64,000 nt of DNA from Synechococcus sp. RSCCF101 (GTDB lineage Bacteria; Cyanobacteriota; Cyanobacteriia; PCC-6307; Cyanobiaceae). Shown in pieces: positions 29,280 to 39,831 of this stretch. The stretch spans positions 1,612,001-1,676,000 of the forward strand of contig NZ_CP035632.1 of NCBI RefSeq assembly GCF_008807075.1, read 5' to 3'. Position 1 is the first letter of the stretch; each line of letters opens with the position of its first letter. The notes beneath the pieces were generated by a model that saw only the letters and a program-made list of their open reading frames with translations, was not told where the DNA came from and searched no databases. The translations under genes and the position numbers were made by a program.

Positions 29280-29819
29280 ATGTCTCGTATCGGCAAAACG
29301 CCCATCCCCATCCCCGACAAGGTCTCGGTCACCCTCCAGGGACTCTCCGTGAGCGTGAAGGGCCCGAAGGGCACGCTTGAGCGGGTGCTGCCCGACGGCG
29401 TCACCGTCTCCCAGAAGGAGAACACCATCGTGGTGGAACCCAGCAGTCAGAACCGGCGCTCGCGCGAACGCCACGGCCTCTGCCGCACACTTGTGGCGAA
29501 CATGATCGAGGGCGTGAGTCAGGGATACACCCGCAAGCTCGAGATCATCGGGGTGGGCTACCGGGCCCAGGTCAAGGGCAAGACGCTGGTCGTCAGCGCC
29601 GGCTACAGCCATCCCGTCGAGATGACGCCCCCCGACGGGGTCACATTCACGGTGGAGAACAACACCAACGTGACCGTCTCCGGCGCCGACAAGGAGCTGG
29701 TGGGCAACGAAGCCGCCAAGGTCCGCGCCATCCGTCCGCCCGAGCCCTACAAGGGCAAGGGCATCAAGTACGTGGGTGAGCGCATTCTTCGCAAGGCCGG
29801 CAAATCCGGCAAGAAATGA
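29280..29819 (+). CDS. rplF: 50S ribosomal protein L6
   Basis: Near the factor-binding site. [20 protein letters not shown], the [14 protein letters not shown] block and the closing [20 protein letters not shown] are diagnostic; 179 residues. Confidence 0.98.
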   Translation: MSRIGKTPIPIPDKVSVTLQGLSVSVKGPKGTLERVLPDGVTVSQKENTIVVEPSSQNRRSRERHGLCRTLVANMIEGVSQGYTRKLEIIGVGYRAQVKGKTLVVSAGYSHPVEMTPPDGVTFTVENNTNVTVSGADKELVGNEAAKVRAIRPPEPYKGKGIKYVGERILRKAGKSGKK

Positions 29820-29854
29820 TCGCCCGATCCGCCACCTTCTGATCCTCCCCCGTC

Positions 29855-30220
29855 ATGTCCAGCCTGTCGCGCAAGCAGCAGACGCAGAAGCGGCACCGCC
29901 GTCTGCGCCGCCATCTCTCCGGCACTGCCAACCGTCCCCGTCTGGCGGTCTTCCGCTCCAACACCCACATCTACGCCCAGATCATCGACGACGAGTCGAG
30001 CAGCACCCTCTGCTCCGCCTCGACACTCGACAAGGATCTGCGCGCGAAGCTCGAGGGCTCCGCCACCTGTTCCGCCTCCCAAGCCGTGGGTTCCCTGGTG
30101 GCCGAGCGGGCGCTGGCCAAGGGCATCAAGTCGGTGGTCTTCGACCGCGGCGGCAACCTGTACCACGGCCGTGTGAAGGCCCTGGCCGAGGCCGCCAGAA
30201 ACGAAGGTCTTGAGTTCTGA
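29855..30220 (+). CDS. rplR: 50S ribosomal protein L18
   Basis: Carries 5S rRNA into the large subunit with L5. [38 protein letters not shown] and [20 protein letters not shown] identify it; 121 residues. Confidence 0.97.
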   Translation: MSSLSRKQQTQKRHRRLRRHLSGTANRPRLAVFRSNTHIYAQIIDDESSSTLCSASTLDKDLRAKLEGSATCSASQAVGSLVAERALAKGIKSVVFDRGGNLYHGRVKALAEAARNEGLEF

Positions 30221-30236
30221 GCCATCCTTCACCCCC

Positions 30237-30869
30237 ATGACTGACTCCAACACCCAGCCCCAGACCAGCGACGTCCCCGCAGCGTCCGACGTTCCCGCAG
30301 CGGCCGAAGGCCAGCCCACGCAGGAGCAGCGACGCGGCGGACGCGGTGAACGCCGCGGGCGGCGTGACAACCGCCGCAATGACCGCGACTCCGAATGGCA
30401 GGAGCGGGTTGTGCAGATCCGGCGCGTCTCCAAGACCGTGAAAGGGGGCAAGAAGATGAGCTTCCGGGCCATCGTTGTCGTCGGCAACGAACGGGGCCAG
30501 GTCGGTGTCGGTGTGGGCAAGGCCGGTGACGTGATCGGTGCCGTGCGCAAGGGCGTGGCCGACGGCAAGAAGCACCTGGTGAAGGTGCCCCTCACCCGTC
30601 ACAGCTCCATCCCCACCCTCAGCAACGGCCGCGACGGCGCGGCGAGCGTGCTGATCCGTCCGGCGGCGCCCGGAACCGGGGTGATCGCCGGCGGCTCGAT
30701 CCGCACCGTGCTCGAACTCGCCGGGATCAAGAACGTGCTGGCCAAGCGTCTGGGCAGCAAGACTCCCCTGAACAACGCCAGGGCTGCCATGGTGGCCCTC
30801 TCCGAGCTGCGCACCCACAAGGACACCGCCAAGGAGCGCGACATTCCCCTTGAGCAGATCTATTCCTGA
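30237..30869 (+). CDS. rpsE: 30S ribosomal protein S5
   Basis: Decoding-fidelity and mRNA-entry protein. [39 protein letters not shown] and [20 protein letters not shown] are present. The 210 residues include a 55-residue N-terminal extension rich in Pro, Gln and Arg ahead of the conserved core, as in other cyanobacteria. ATG 30237 is used. Confidence 0.97.
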   Translation: MTDSNTQPQTSDVPAASDVPAAAEGQPTQEQRRGGRGERRGRRDNRRNDRDSEWQERVVQIRRVSKTVKGGKKMSFRAIVVVGNERGQVGVGVGKAGDVIGAVRKGVADGKKHLVKVPLTRHSSIPTLSNGRDGAASVLIRPAAPGTGVIAGGSIRTVLELAGIKNVLAKRLGSKTPLNNARAAMVALSELRTHKDTAKERDIPLEQIYS

Positions 30870-30876
30870 CCCCGCC

Positions 30877-31332
30877 ATGACCGTCCGACTCCACTCCCTC
30901 AGCCCCCAGGCCGGCTCCCGTCGCCGCAAACTGCGCAAGGGGCGCGGCATCGCCGCCGGCCAGGGCGCCAGCTGCGGCTTCGGCATGCGGGGCCAGAAGT
31001 CCCGCTCCGGCCGCCCGACCCGTCCCGGCTTCGAAGGCGGCCAGATGCCCCTCTACCGGCGCGTTCCCAAGCTCAAGCACTTCCCCCTGGTGAACCGCCG
31101 CCGCTTCACCGTGGTGAACGTCTCGGATCTCAACGATCTTCCGGCCGGCAGCACCGTGAATCTGGCAGCCCTGGAGAGCAGCGGCATCGTCAACCAGCCG
31201 AAGCTTCCCCTCAAGCTGCTCGGCGGCGGCGAGCTCAGCACCAAGCTCACGGTTCAGGCCGCGGCCTTCAGCGCCAGCGCCCGCACGAAGATCGAGGCCG
31301 CCGGAGGCAGCTGCGAGGTGGTCTCCGACTGA
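30877..31332 (+). CDS. rplO: 50S ribosomal protein L15
   Basis: Late-assembly large-subunit protein. [40 protein letters not shown] and the C-terminal [10 protein letters not shown]; 151 residues. rpmD (L30) is absent between rpsE and rplO, as in cyanobacteria generally. Confidence 0.97.
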   Translation: MTVRLHSLSPQAGSRRRKLRKGRGIAAGQGASCGFGMRGQKSRSGRPTRPGFEGGQMPLYRRVPKLKHFPLVNRRRFTVVNVSDLNDLPAGSTVNLAALESSGIVNQPKLPLKLLGGGELSTKLTVQAAAFSASARTKIEAAGGSCEVVSD

Positions 31333-31403
31333 CACCCTCCGGCCGCCACCGGTCACCGGTCCAGCCCTGACCCGATCCGCTCCTTCGCCGAATCCCTCCT
31401 CTC

Positions 31404-32723
31404 ATGCTCGTCAGCCGCGGTCGCAATCCCAGTGCCGGCGAGGTCATCCGCCAGATGGTGCAGGCGAAGGACCTGCGCAGTCGCATCCTCACCACGCTGG
31501 CCCTGCTGCTGCTGGTGCGGCTGGGGATCTACATCCCAGTCCCGGGAATCGATCGCGAGGCCTTCCGCAGCTTCATCGAGCAGGGAGGTCAGCTGATCGG
31601 CTTCCTCGACATCTTCACCGGGGGCGGACTCTCCACCCTGGGCGTTTTCGCCCTCGGCATCCTCCCGTTCATCAACGCCTCGATCATCATCCAGCTGCTC
31701 ACCGCGGCCCTGCCGCAGCTGGAGGACCTTCAGAAGAACGAAGGTGAGGCGGGACGCCGCAAGATCGCCCAGATCACCCGCTACCTGGCCCTGGGCTGGG
31801 GCTTCATCCAGAGCCTCGTCTTCGCCCTGATCCTGCGCCAGTACGCCCTGCCGGGCGTCGGTGAGGCGGTGTTCGTCTTCCAGACCGCCCTGGCCCTCGT
31901 CACAGGCTCGATGGTGGTGATGTGGATCAGCGAAGTGATCACCGAACGCGGCGTCGGACAGGGCGCTTCGCTGGTCATCTTCGTCAACATCGTCGCCACC
32001 CTGCCCCGGGCCCTCGGCTCCACCATCGAGCTGGCTCAGAGCGGCGACAGGAGCACCGTGGTCGGCATCGTGGTGCTGGTGCTGGTGTTTCTGGTCACCA
32101 TCGTCGGCATCGTCTTCGTTCAGGAGGGCAGCCGCCGGATTCCGATCGTGAGTGCCAAGCGCCAGGTGGGCGGCGGTGGACTGCTGCCCTCCCGCCAGAG
32201 CTATCTGCCTCTCAAGCTGAATGCCGGCGGGGTGATGCCGATCATCTTCGCCTCAGCCCTCGTCTTCCTGCCCCTCACGATCGCCAACATCACCCGGGCA
32301 CCCTGGCTGATCCGGGTGGCCGGCTACCTGAGCCCCGGCAGCAGCACGCCATGGCTGTATGCACTGGTGTTCTTCGGGCTGATCCTGGGCTTCTCGTTCT
32401 TCTACGCCTCCCTCACCATCAATCCCCAGGACGTCGCCACCAACCTCAAGCGCGGTGGTGTCGCGATCCCCGGAGTGCGGCCCGGTTCCGCCACGGCCAC
32501 CTATCTCAGCGGTGTCCAGAACCGTCTCACGCTCCTCGGCGGTCTCTTCCTCGGTGCGGTGGCCATCATTCCCTCGGCCGTTGAAGGTGCCACCCAGGTG
32601 CGCACCTTCCAGGGACTCGGCGCCACATCCCTGCTGATCCTCGTGGGTGTGGCCATCGACACGGCCAAGCAGGTGCAGACCTACGTGATCTCCCAGCGTT
32701 ACGAGGGCATGGTGCGCCAGTGA
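31404..32723 (+). CDS. secY: Protein translocase subunit SecY
   Basis: Ten-helix pore of the Sec translocon in the plasma and thylakoid membranes. QAKDLRSRILTTLALLLLVR leads to the first helix, the plug region follows with GGLSTLGVFALGILPFINAS, and the cytoplasmic loop has YASLTINPQDVATNLKRGG. 439 residues, intact. It is preceded by a 71-base pyrimidine-rich spacer and followed by adk after 49 bases. Confidence 0.97.
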   Translation: MLVSRGRNPSAGEVIRQMVQAKDLRSRILTTLALLLLVRLGIYIPVPGIDREAFRSFIEQGGQLIGFLDIFTGGGLSTLGVFALGILPFINASIIIQLLTAALPQLEDLQKNEGEAGRRKIAQITRYLALGWGFIQSLVFALILRQYALPGVGEAVFVFQTALALVTGSMVVMWISEVITERGVGQGASLVIFVNIVATLPRALGSTIELAQSGDRSTVVGIVVLVLVFLVTIVGIVFVQEGSRRIPIVSAKRQVGGGGLLPSRQSYLPLKLNAGGVMPIIFASALVFLPLTIANITRAPWLIRVAGYLSPGSSTPWLYALVFFGLILGFSFFYASLTINPQDVATNLKRGGVAIPGVRPGSATATYLSGVQNRLTLLGGLFLGAVAIIPSAVEGATQVRTFQGLGATSLLILVGVAIDTAKQVQTYVISQRYEGMVRQ

Positions 32724-32772
32724 ACGGTGCAGGGCCCGGATCAACCTCAACAGACCACCGCTTCAACCGACC

Positions 32773-33321
32773 ATGAACCAGCGCCTTCTCTTCCTCGGCC
32801 CTCCCGGAGCCGGCAAGGGAACCCAGGCCCAGCAACTGGCGGCCCGCCACGGCATGCTTCACCTCTCCACCGGCGACATGCTGCGGGCCGAGGTGGACGC
32901 CGGTACGCCGCTGGGGATCGAGGTGAACGCGGTGATGGAGCGCGGCGACCTGGTCAGCGATGAGCAGGTGCTCGCCATTGTGCGCGGGCGGCTGCTGAAC
33001 CCGAACCAGGGCTGGCTGCTCGACGGCTTCCCCAGAACCCTGGTGCAGGCCGAAGCGCTGGCGGACCTGCTGGAGGAGCTTCAGCAACCACTGCAACGGG
33101 CCGTGCTGATCGACCTGGCCGACGATCTCCTCGTCCAGCGGCTGCTCAACCGCGGCCGGGCGGACGACACGGCGGACACGATCCGCAACCGCTTGCGCGT
33201 CTATCAGGAGAAGACGGCCCCGCTGATCGCCTTCTACGAGGAGCGAGGCCTGCTGGCGCGTGTCGACGGCGAGGGCACGATCGACGAGATCGCCGCCCGG
33301 CTCGAGGACCTCCTCACCTGA
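32773..33321 (+). CDS. adk: Adenylate kinase
   Basis: Interconverts AMP, ADP and ATP. P-loop [29 protein letters not shown] for AMP binding, [15 protein letters not shown], and [20 protein letters not shown]. The 182-residue length with a short LID ([14 protein letters not shown]) is the cyanobacterial short form without a zinc site. No infA or map gene follows it. Confidence 0.97.
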   Translation: MNQRLLFLGPPGAGKGTQAQQLAARHGMLHLSTGDMLRAEVDAGTPLGIEVNAVMERGDLVSDEQVLAIVRGRLLNPNQGWLLDGFPRTLVQAEALADLLEELQQPLQRAVLIDLADDLLVQRLLNRGRADDTADTIRNRLRVYQEKTAPLIAFYEERGLLARVDGEGTIDEIAARLEDLLT

Positions 33322-33394
33322 GGGCGGCTCACTCCGGAAGCGACTTGACGCTCCATGCTACGTTAGCTGTTTGCAAAGTGGAGAGCCCACCACC

Positions 33395-33508
33395 ATGAAG
33401 GTGCGTGCCTCGGTCAAGAAAATGTGCGACAAGTGCCGGGTGATTCGCCGCCACGGCCGGGTGATGGTGATCTGCGCCAACCCCAAGCACAAGCAGCGGC
33501 AGGGCTGA
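33395..33508 (+). CDS. rpmJ: 50S ribosomal protein L36
   Basis: A 37-residue zinc-ribbon protein: [20 protein letters not shown] with CxxC, then [13 protein letters not shown] supplying the third Cys and His. A GTGGAGAGCCC sequence upstream may act as ribosome-binding site. Confidence 0.97.
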   Translation: MKVRASVKKMCDKCRVIRRHGRVMVICANPKHKQRQG

Positions 33509-33639
33509 GCACTCCTGCCCACCGCCGGGAACGCTGCACCAGTCACCGACGCAGGCGTGTCGTCCACGCGCTGCGATCGCCCTGAAACCGCGTTCCCTTT
33601 CCTCTCTCATTCAGTCCTTCCTACCTTCCGCATCAGCAC

Positions 33640-34005
33640 GTGGCACGGATCGCCGGCGTTGACATTCCCCGCGACAAGCGGGTGGAGATCGCCCTCACCT
33701 ACATCTATGGAATCGGCCTCACGCGGGCCCGCCAGATCCTGGTCCGCACCGGCGTGAATCCCGATATCCGAGTGAAGGACCTCGAGGACGGCGACGTGCA
33801 GAAGCTGCGCAACGCCACGGAGGCCTACACGATCGAAGGCGATCTGCGTCGCCAGGAGGGCATGGCCCTCAAGCGCCTGCAGGACATCGGCTGTCTGAGG
33901 GGCCGCCGCCACCGGATGAGCCTGCCCGTGCGCGGCCAGCGCACACGGACCAATGCCCGCACCCGCCGCGGTGCACGCAAAACCGTGGCCGGCAAGAAGA
34001 AGTAA
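33640..34005 (+). CDS. rpsM: 30S ribosomal protein S13
   Basis: Head protein contacting P-site tRNA and L5. [32 protein letters not shown] and [20 protein letters not shown]; 121 residues. The start is GTG at 33640, fixed by homology, with no Shine-Dalgarno sequence upstream. Confidence 0.98.
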   Translation: MARIAGVDIPRDKRVEIALTYIYGIGLTRARQILVRTGVNPDIRVKDLEDGDVQKLRNATEAYTIEGDLRRQEGMALKRLQDIGCLRGRRHRMSLPVRGQRTRTNARTRRGARKTVAGKKK

Positions 34006-34124
34006 GCCACCGGTTGCCGCACACGGCGCCCCGCCCCCAGCCCTGACCCCGCTGCGACGGAGCTGGATGCCGTGCTCTCTCTCCGTTCACCCGACCCATC
34101 GCCCCGCCCTGCGGGAGATCGCCC

Positions 34125-34517
34125 ATGGCCAAACCCACCAAGAAATCCGGCCCCAAGAAGGTCAAGCGCAACGTCCCCAATGGTGTTGCCCACATCCAGT
34201 CCACCTTCAACAACACGATCGTTTCGATCACCGACACCGCCGGCCAGGTGATCTCCTGGTCCTCGGCCGGTGCCAGCGGGTTCAAGGGAGCCAGGAAGGG
34301 CACACCGTTCGCGGCCCAGACCGCTGCTGAAGCGGCGGCCCGCCGCGCCCTCGATCAGGGCATGCGTCAGATCGAGGTGCTGGTGCGTGGTCCCGGCTCC
34401 GGCCGTGAAACCGCCATCCGAGCGCTCCAGGTGGCCGGTCTCGAGATCACCCTGATCCGCGACGTGACCCCCCTGCCCCACAACGGCTGCCGGCGCTCGA
34501 AGCGCCGTCGGGTCTGA
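34125..34517 (+). CDS. rpsK: 30S ribosomal protein S11
   Basis: Platform protein near the E-site codon. [40 protein letters not shown] and [19 protein letters not shown]; 130 residues. GGGAGAT lies about nine bases before the ATG. Confidence 0.98.
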   Translation: MAKPTKKSGPKKVKRNVPNGVAHIQSTFNNTIVSITDTAGQVISWSSAGASGFKGARKGTPFAAQTAAEAAARRALDQGMRQIEVLVRGPGSGRETAIRALQVAGLEITLIRDVTPLPHNGCRRSKRRRV

Positions 34518-34588
34518 TCCGGCCATTTCCCCTCACGAGACGCCACCGGCCGCTCCGCTGACACCCACCATTTCCACTCCAGACGATC

Positions 34589-35527
34589 GTGCTGCCATAC
34601 CAGATCGAACGCATCGACCATCAGACCTCTGACGACCGCTCCCAGACGGATGTCTTCGAGATCGGTCCGCTGGAGCGGGGTCAGGCGACGACCCTCGGCA
34701 ATGCCCTGCGTCGTGTGCTGATGGGGTCGCTGGAGGGCAGCGCCGTCACCGCGATCCGGATCGCCGGTGTGAACCACGAGTACGCCACCGTGCCCGGTGT
34801 GCGGGAGGACGTGCTCGACATCCTGCTGAACTGCAAGCAGATCTCCGTGGCGAGCCGCAGCCCCGAACTCGAGATCGGACGACTGGTGGTGACCGGACCG
34901 GCCAACGTGACCGCCTCCGACCTGCAGTTCTCCTCCCAGGTGCAGGTGATCGATGGGAACAGCCCCATCGCCACCGTGGCCGACGGCCACTCCCTCGAAC
35001 TCGAGGTGCATGTCGAGCGGGGCGTGGGCTATCGCCCCGTCGATCGCCACAGCGAGGACACCAGCGCGATCGATCTGCTTCAGATCGATGCGGTGTTCAT
35101 GCCCGTGCGACGCGTGAACTACACGGTGGACGAGACCGCCGTGGGTGAAGGCGGTTCGGCCACCGAGCGCCTGCGCCTCTCCATCCAGACCAACGGTGCG
35201 CTCACGCCCGAGGAGGCGATGTCGCAGGCGGCCAACCAGCTGATCAGCCTGGTGGAGCCCCTGGCCAGCCGCTCGATGGAGGAGGATCCCGCCCTCGAAC
35301 CCGAGCCCTCCGCCGAGGCCCAGATCCCGCTGGAGGAGCTCAACCTCTCGGTACGGGCCTACAACTGCCTCAAGCGGGCCCAGGTCAATTCGGTCTCCGA
35401 TCTCATGGGCTTCAGCTACGAGGATCTGCTGGAGATCAAGAACTTCGGCTCCAAGTCGGCCGACGAAGTCATCGATGCGCTCGAGCGGATCGGCATCTCC
35501 CTGCCGCAGAGCCGCACCAGCGTCTGA
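34589..35527 (+). CDS. rpoA: RNA polymerase subunit alpha
   Basis: Assembles the polymerase and binds promoter UP elements. N-terminal domain: [21 protein letters not shown]-terminal DNA-binding domain: [20 protein letters not shown] with [17 protein letters not shown]. 312 residues. The start is GTG (34589), placed by homology, after a cytosine-rich spacer without a Shine-Dalgarno match. Confidence 0.98.
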   Translation: MLPYQIERIDHQTSDDRSQTDVFEIGPLERGQATTLGNALRRVLMGSLEGSAVTAIRIAGVNHEYATVPGVREDVLDILLNCKQISVASRSPELEIGRLVVTGPANVTASDLQFSSQVQVIDGNSPIATVADGHSLELEVHVERGVGYRPVDRHSEDTSAIDLLQIDAVFMPVRRVNYTVDETAVGEGGSATERLRLSIQTNGALTPEEAMSQAANQLISLVEPLASRSMEEDPALEPEPSAEAQIPLEELNLSVRAYNCLKRAQVNSVSDLMGFSYEDLLEIKNFGSKSADEVIDALERIGISLPQSRTSV

Positions 35528-35572
35528 GCCGCACCACGCCACCCCCCGCACCTTCTCGCCTCCCATCCGACC

Positions 35573-35923
35573 ATGCGCCATCAATGCCGCGTCCCCCAGC
35601 TGGGCCGCCCAGCCGATCAGCGCCGGGCCATGCTCCGGGGTCTCACCACCCAGCTGATCCGTGAAGGCCGTGTCACCACCACCCGGGCACGGGCACGGGC
35701 CCTGCGGGATGAAGCCGAGCGCATGATCACCCTCGCCAAGGACGGCAGCCTGGCGGCCCGTCGCCGCGCCATTGGCTACATCTACGACAAGCAGCTGGTG
35801 CACGCCCTGTTCGAGAAGGCGTCCAACCGCTACGGCGACCGCTCCGGCGGCTACACCCGCATCATCCGGACCGTACGCCGGCGGGGCGACAACGCCGAGA
35901 TGGCCATCATCGAGCTCGTCTGA
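35573..35923 (+). CDS. rplQ: 50S ribosomal protein L17
   Basis: [40 protein letters not shown] and [20 protein letters not shown]; 116 residues, the short bacterial form. Its stop codon TGA lies inside a CTGA that may form the truA start. Confidence 0.98.
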   Translation: MRHQCRVPQLGRPADQRRAMLRGLTTQLIREGRVTTTRARARALRDEAERMITLAKDGSLAARRRAIGYIYDKQLVHALFEKASNRYGDRSGGYTRIIRTVRRRGDNAEMAIIELV

Positions 35924-36822
35924 CCAGGGCCGCTCTGACCCCTTCCGGAGCCGATCGCTCGCCCCAGCGGATCGCCCTCTGCCTGCAGTACGACGGGGCC
36001 GCATTCCACGGCTGGCAGCGCCAGCCGAACGCCGACAGCGTCCAGGCCGAGCTTGAGCGGGCGATCCGGATTCTCGATGACTGCGAACCCTCGCCCACGG
36101 TGGCGGCCGGTCGCACCGATGCCGGCGTCCACGCGGCCGCACAGGTGGCTCACTTCGACACCCGCTCACCCATGGCGCCCGTCCGCTGGGCCCGGGCCCT
36201 CAACGGCGCCCTGGCTCCGACGGTGCGCGTACTGGAATCGCGGCCGGTGGCCGCCAGCTGGCATGCCTGCTTCTCGGCAAGCCACCGGCGCTACCGCTAC
36301 CTGATCTTCAACGGACGCCATCCCAACCTCTTCCTGGCCCGCCAGAGCTGGCACCGCTACCGGGCTCGGCTCGACGACGGCGCCATGAGCCGGGCCCTGC
36401 GGTCGCTGCTGGGGCACCATGATTTCAGCGCCTTCCAGCGGGCCGGCAGCCACCGCTCCCACGCCCGCACCACCGTCCAGGAGGTCGCGCTCGAACGCCA
36501 CGGTGACCTGATCGAACTGGAAGTGCAGGCCAGCGGATTTCTCTACGGGATGGTGCGCCTGCTGGTGGGACAACTGGTGGCCGTGGGCGAAGGGCGCATC
36601 AGCGAGGCGGTGTTCGACCGGCGCTGGCGGCAGCAACGGCGGGCGGAGGTGAAGGAGGCCGCCCCACCCCAGGGACTCTGCCTGCTGCGGGTGGGCTATC
36701 CGGAGCCCGTGTTCAGCCGATCCCTCTGCCACGACGCCCTGCCTCACATCCGACTGGCGACGTCGGACGCACCCGATCCACCCGGCCCGGGCAGCGACAT
36801 GGAGCTGATGGCCGCAGGATAA
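35920..36822 (+). CDS. truA: tRNA pseudouridine(38-40) synthase TruA, with a non-canonical start
   Basis: Makes pseudouridine at positions 38-40 of the tRNA anticodon stem-loop. [20 protein letters not shown] at the N-terminus, catalytic Asp in [18 protein letters not shown], and [15 protein letters not shown] are clear. The first canonical start in frame (GTG 36100) would delete the N-terminal strand; upstream the frame is open into rplQ with no ATG, GTG or TTG. A CTG at 35920 overlapping the rplQ stop as CTGA gives about 300 residues; CTG 35935 is the alternative. The C-terminal 25 residues are not conserved-looking. Confidence 0.88.
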   Translation: MTRAALTPSGADRSPQRIALCLQYDGAAFHGWQRQPNADSVQAELERAIRILDDCEPSPTVAAGRTDAGVHAAAQVAHFDTRSPMAPVRWARALNGALAPTVRVLESRPVAASWHACFSASHRRYRYLIFNGRHPNLFLARQSWHRYRARLDDGAMSRALRSLLGHHDFSAFQRAGSHRSHARTTVQEVALERHGDLIELEVQASGFLYGMVRLLVGQLVAVGEGRISEAVFDRRWRQQRRAEVKEAAPPQGLCLLRVGYPEPVFSRSLCHDALPHIRLATSDAPDPPGPGSDMELMAAG

Positions 36823-36957
36823 GATGGAGGATTGCGACGCGCAGACGAGCCTGCGGCATCTCCGCCGGGGTCCGACCTGCAGAACCGCCTGCCGCCACGA
36901 TCTGCCCCCCTTCGCGGGTGCGGTGCGGCGTCCACACGAATCCGGCCAGCCGGTGCG

Positions 36958-37410
36958 ATGAACAAGACACCAACTCCCTCTCTCCACACCCTCGAGCGCC
37001 AGTGGTTCGTGGTCGATGCCGAGGATCAGACCCTCGGACGGCTCGCCAGTGAAGTGGCCCGGGTGCTGCGGGGCAAGAACAAGCCCACCTTCACCCCCCA
37101 TCTCGACACCGGGGACTGCGTGATCATCATCAACGCCGAGAAGGTGCGTGTGAGCGGGCGCAAGGCCACCCAGAAGGTCTACCGCCGCCACTCGGGTCGC
37201 CCCGGCGGCATGAAGCAGGAGACCTTCGCCGCCCTCCAGGACCGCCTGCCGGAGCGCATCGTGGAGAAAGCCATCAAGGGCATGCTTCCCCACAACGCCC
37301 TCGGGCGCCAGATGTTTCGCAAGCTGCACGTGTACCGCGGTGGTGAGCACCCCCACACCGCCCAGAAGCCCCAGCACCTCACCTTCGCCAACACCAGCAC
37401 CGCACAATGA
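36958..37410 (+). CDS. rplM: 50S ribosomal protein L13
   Basis: Early-assembly large-subunit protein. [40 protein letters not shown] and [20 protein letters not shown]; 150 residues. A 135-base spacer separates it from truA. The ATG at 36958 is chosen because the 42 upstream codons are Pro/Arg-rich with no homology. Confidence 0.98.
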   Translation: MNKTPTPSLHTLERQWFVVDAEDQTLGRLASEVARVLRGKNKPTFTPHLDTGDCVIIINAEKVRVSGRKATQKVYRRHSGRPGGMKQETFAALQDRLPERIVEKAIKGMLPHNALGRQMFRKLHVYRGGEHPHTAQKPQHLTFANTSTAQ

Positions 37411-37814
37411 GTTCCTCCTCCAACAGCGTCGTCTACTGGGGCACCGGCCGCCGCAAGACGGCCGTGGCTCGCGTCCGGCTGGTTCCGGGAACGGGAACGA
37501 TCACCATCAACGGTCGCCCGGGCGATTCCTATCTGAACTTCAACCCCGCCTATCTCTCCGCGGTGAAGGCTCCGCTCGACACGCTCGGCCTGATCGGCGA
37601 ATACGACATCCTGGTCAACGTGAAGGGCGGCGGATTGACCGGCCAGGCCGATGCGATCAAGCAGGGTGCCGCCCGCGCCCTGTGCGAGCTGTCGGCCGAC
37701 AACCGCAAGCCGCTGAAGGTGGAGGGTCATCTCAGCCGCGATCCCCGCGCCAAGGAGCGTCGCAAGTACGGCCTCAAGAAAGCGCGCAAGGCGCCTCAGT
37801 TCTCCAAGCGCTGA
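37407..37814 (+). CDS. rpsI: 30S ribosomal protein S9
   Basis: Its C-terminal lysine/arginine tail touches P-site t[43 protein letters not shown] and [12 protein letters not shown]; 135 residues. The ATG overlaps the rplM stop as ATGA. Confidence 0.98.
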   Translation: MSSSSNSVVYWGTGRRKTAVARVRLVPGTGTITINGRPGDSYLNFNPAYLSAVKAPLDTLGLIGEYDILVNVKGGGLTGQADAIKQGAARALCELSADNRKPLKVEGHLSRDPRAKERRKYGLKKARKAPQFSKR

Positions 37815-37863
37815 TCACCACCGGTCCAGGACCGGCTTTTCCCGTCCCGTCTGCCCCATTCCG

Positions 37864-38097
37864 ATGCCCAAACCCGAGATCCACCCCACCTGGTATCCCG
37901 ATGCCAAGGTGATCTGCAACGGCGAGGTGGTGATGACCACCGGCTCCACCCAGCCGGAGATCCATGTGGATGTCTGGAGCGGCAACCACCCCTTCTACAC
38001 AGGCACCCAGAAGATCCTCGATACCGAGGGCCGGGTGGATCGCTTCATGCGCAAATACGGCATGCGCCCGCCGGGTGGTGACCAGGAGGCCTCCTGA
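37864..38097 (+). CDS. rpmE: 50S ribosomal protein L31
   Basis: A 77-residue subunit-bridge protein: MPKPEIHPTWYPDAKVICNG, then TTGSTQPEIHVDVWSGNHPF. Only one cysteine is present, so the zinc-binding cluster of the C+ form is missing and it belongs to the zinc-independent form. Confidence 0.96.
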   Translation: MPKPEIHPTWYPDAKVICNGEVVMTTGSTQPEIHVDVWSGNHPFYTGTQKILDTEGRVDRFMRKYGMRPPGGDQEAS

Positions 38098-38139
38098 GCC
38101 CCCGCTCGGCCCCGTTGCCCACCGGACTGAGCGCCGCTG

Positions 38140-39243
38140 ATGGACCGCGCCCTGCTTGAGGAGCGGCTTCAGACCGCCGAGGCCACCCTGATCCAGCTGG
38201 AACGTCAGCTGGCCGATCCATCCGTGGCCTCCGACCCGTCCCGGCTCCAGCCGATTGCCCGCGAACGGGCGCGGCTTGAACCGCTCGTGACCGACTACCA
38301 CGCCCTGCTCCGCTTCGAGCGCCAGCAGGACCAGGCCAGGCAGCTGCTGCGGGAGCATCGCGGCGAGGCCGACATGGAGGCCCTGGCCCAGGAGGAGCTG
38401 ACGGAGCTGGAATCCAGCATCCGGGCACTGATCGACGCCATCACCCTGGCTCTCCTGCCCAGCGATCCCCGCGATGAGCGCAGCGTGATGCTGGAGATCC
38501 GGGCCGGTGCCGGTGGCGATGAGGCCTGCCTCTGGGCCGGTGATCTGGCACGCATGTACGAGCGCCACGGCCAGGCCATGGGCTGGGCCGTGCAGCCGGT
38601 CAGCGCCTCCGCGGCCGACCTGGGCGGATTCCGGGAGCTGATCCTCTCGATCCGCGGCGAGGGCGTCTACAGCCAGCTGAAGTTCGAGGCGGGCGTTCAC
38701 CGCGTCCAGCGCGTGCCCGCCACGGAATCCCAGGGACGGGTGCACACCTCCACCGCCACGGTGGCCGTGATGCCCGAGGCCGATCCGGTGGAGGTGGTGC
38801 TCCAGCCGGGCGACCTGGAGATCAGCACCGCCCGTTCCGGCGGTGCGGGGGGGCAGAACGTGAACAAGGTGGAAACGGCCGTGGACGTGCTGCACCGGCC
38901 CAGCGGCATCCGGGTGTTCTGCACCCAGGAGCGATCGCAGCTGCAGAACAGGGAGCGGGCCCTGGAGATCCTGCGGGCCAAGCTGCTCGACCGGGAGCGG
39001 GCGGACGCCGCCGCCCGGGAGGGGGCCCAGCGCAGGGCCCAGGTGGGGAGCGGCGACCGCAGCGAGAAGATCCGCACCTACAACTACAAGGACAACCGGG
39101 CCACCGACCACCGCCTGGGACGTCACTTCAGCCTCGACCAGGTGTTGACGGGCAGCCAGCTGGCCGACATCGTGGCCGCGTGCCAGGCGGCCGATCAGCA
39201 GGCCCGCCTTGAGGAGCTGGCGGAGGCGGCGGCCAGGTCCTGA
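38140..39243 (+). CDS. prfA: Peptide chain release factor 1
   Basis: Terminates translation at UAG and UAA. The catalytic GGQ loop is in [16 protein letters not shown]; other conserved parts are [40 protein letters not shown] and the C-terminal [18 protein letters not shown]. 367 residues. Last gene of the ribosomal block; the convergent HNH gene ends 19 bases beyond. Confidence 0.97.
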   Translation: MDRALLEERLQTAEATLIQLERQLADPSVASDPSRLQPIARERARLEPLVTDYHALLRFERQQDQARQLLREHRGEADMEALAQEELTELESSIRALIDAITLALLPSDPRDERSVMLEIRAGAGGDEACLWAGDLARMYERHGQAMGWAVQPVSASAADLGGFRELILSIRGEGVYSQLKFEAGVHRVQRVPATESQGRVHTSTATVAVMPEADPVEVVLQPGDLEISTARSGGAGGQNVNKVETAVDVLHRPSGIRVFCTQERSQLQNRERALEILRAKLLDRERADAAAREGAQRRAQVGSGDRSEKIRTYNYKDNRATDHRLGRHFSLDQVLTGSQLADIVAACQAADQQARLEELAEAAARS

Positions 39244-39261
39244 TCGGAGGGAGGCCGGCCC

Positions 39262-39759
39262 TCAGGCGCCGATCACATACTTGGCCCACTCGCCGTAGCG
39301 GCCGGCGCGGATCTGGCGCGTGGCCTCGAACGTGAGGCTGGAATGGGGCCGCCGGGGAGCGCGATGCAGCGGCATGCCGGCCTCCTGAGGCGTGCGGTTG
39401 CCCTTGCGCACATTGCAGCGCAGGCAGGCCGTGACCACGTTCTCCCACACGTCCGCCCCGCCGCGGCTGCGGGGCAGCACATGATCGATCGACAGGGGCT
39501 CGCTGACGCCGCAGTACTGGCAGCGGTGACCATCCCGCTGGAAGACGTTGCGGCGGGTGAGCGGCAGCTCCCGGAAGGGCACCCTGACGTACTGGCGCAG
39601 ACGGATGACGGTCGGCAGGGTGATGTCCGGACGGATGAGGCGGCTGCTGTCGTGTTCGAGTCCGACGGCCTTGCCCTTGATCAGCATCACCATGGCGCGA
39701 CGCCAGGAGGTGATGTTCAGGGGCTCGTAGGAGGCGTTGAGAACCAGGACCTGACCCAT
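39262..39759 (-). CDS. HNH endonuclease family protein
   Basis: A 165-residue protein beginning MGQVLVLNASYEPLNITSWR. The HNH zinc-finger core is RDGHRCQYCG, LSIDHVLPRSRGGADVWENV and CLRCNVRKGNRTP, with two CxxC pairs and the DH catalytic motif. Single-copy HNH proteins of this type are widespread in bacteria with no known target; nothing here suggests restriction or mobility. The frame stays open for 420 more codons upstream on the alr antisense strand, which is a GC-bias effect. Confidence 0.88.
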   Translation of the reverse strand: MGQVLVLNASYEPLNITSWRRAMVMLIKGKAVGLEHDSSRLIRPDITLPTVIRLRQYVRVPFRELPLTRRNVFQRDGHRCQYCGVSEPLSIDHVLPRSRGGADVWENVVTACLRCNVRKGNRTPQEAGMPLHRAPRRPHSSLTFEATRQIRAGRYGEWAKYVIGA

Positions 39760-39831
39760 CGGTGCCCCCACGTGGAGGAAGGCTAGGGCTGATCTCCAGT
39801 CGGGTCGGTGACGGGGCTTACCGTCGCTGCC

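Noticed and set aside
33341-33394. Promoter before rpmJ (TTGACG at 33345)
   Set aside because: A good -35 hexamer is present but no acceptable -10 lies 16-18 bases downstream.
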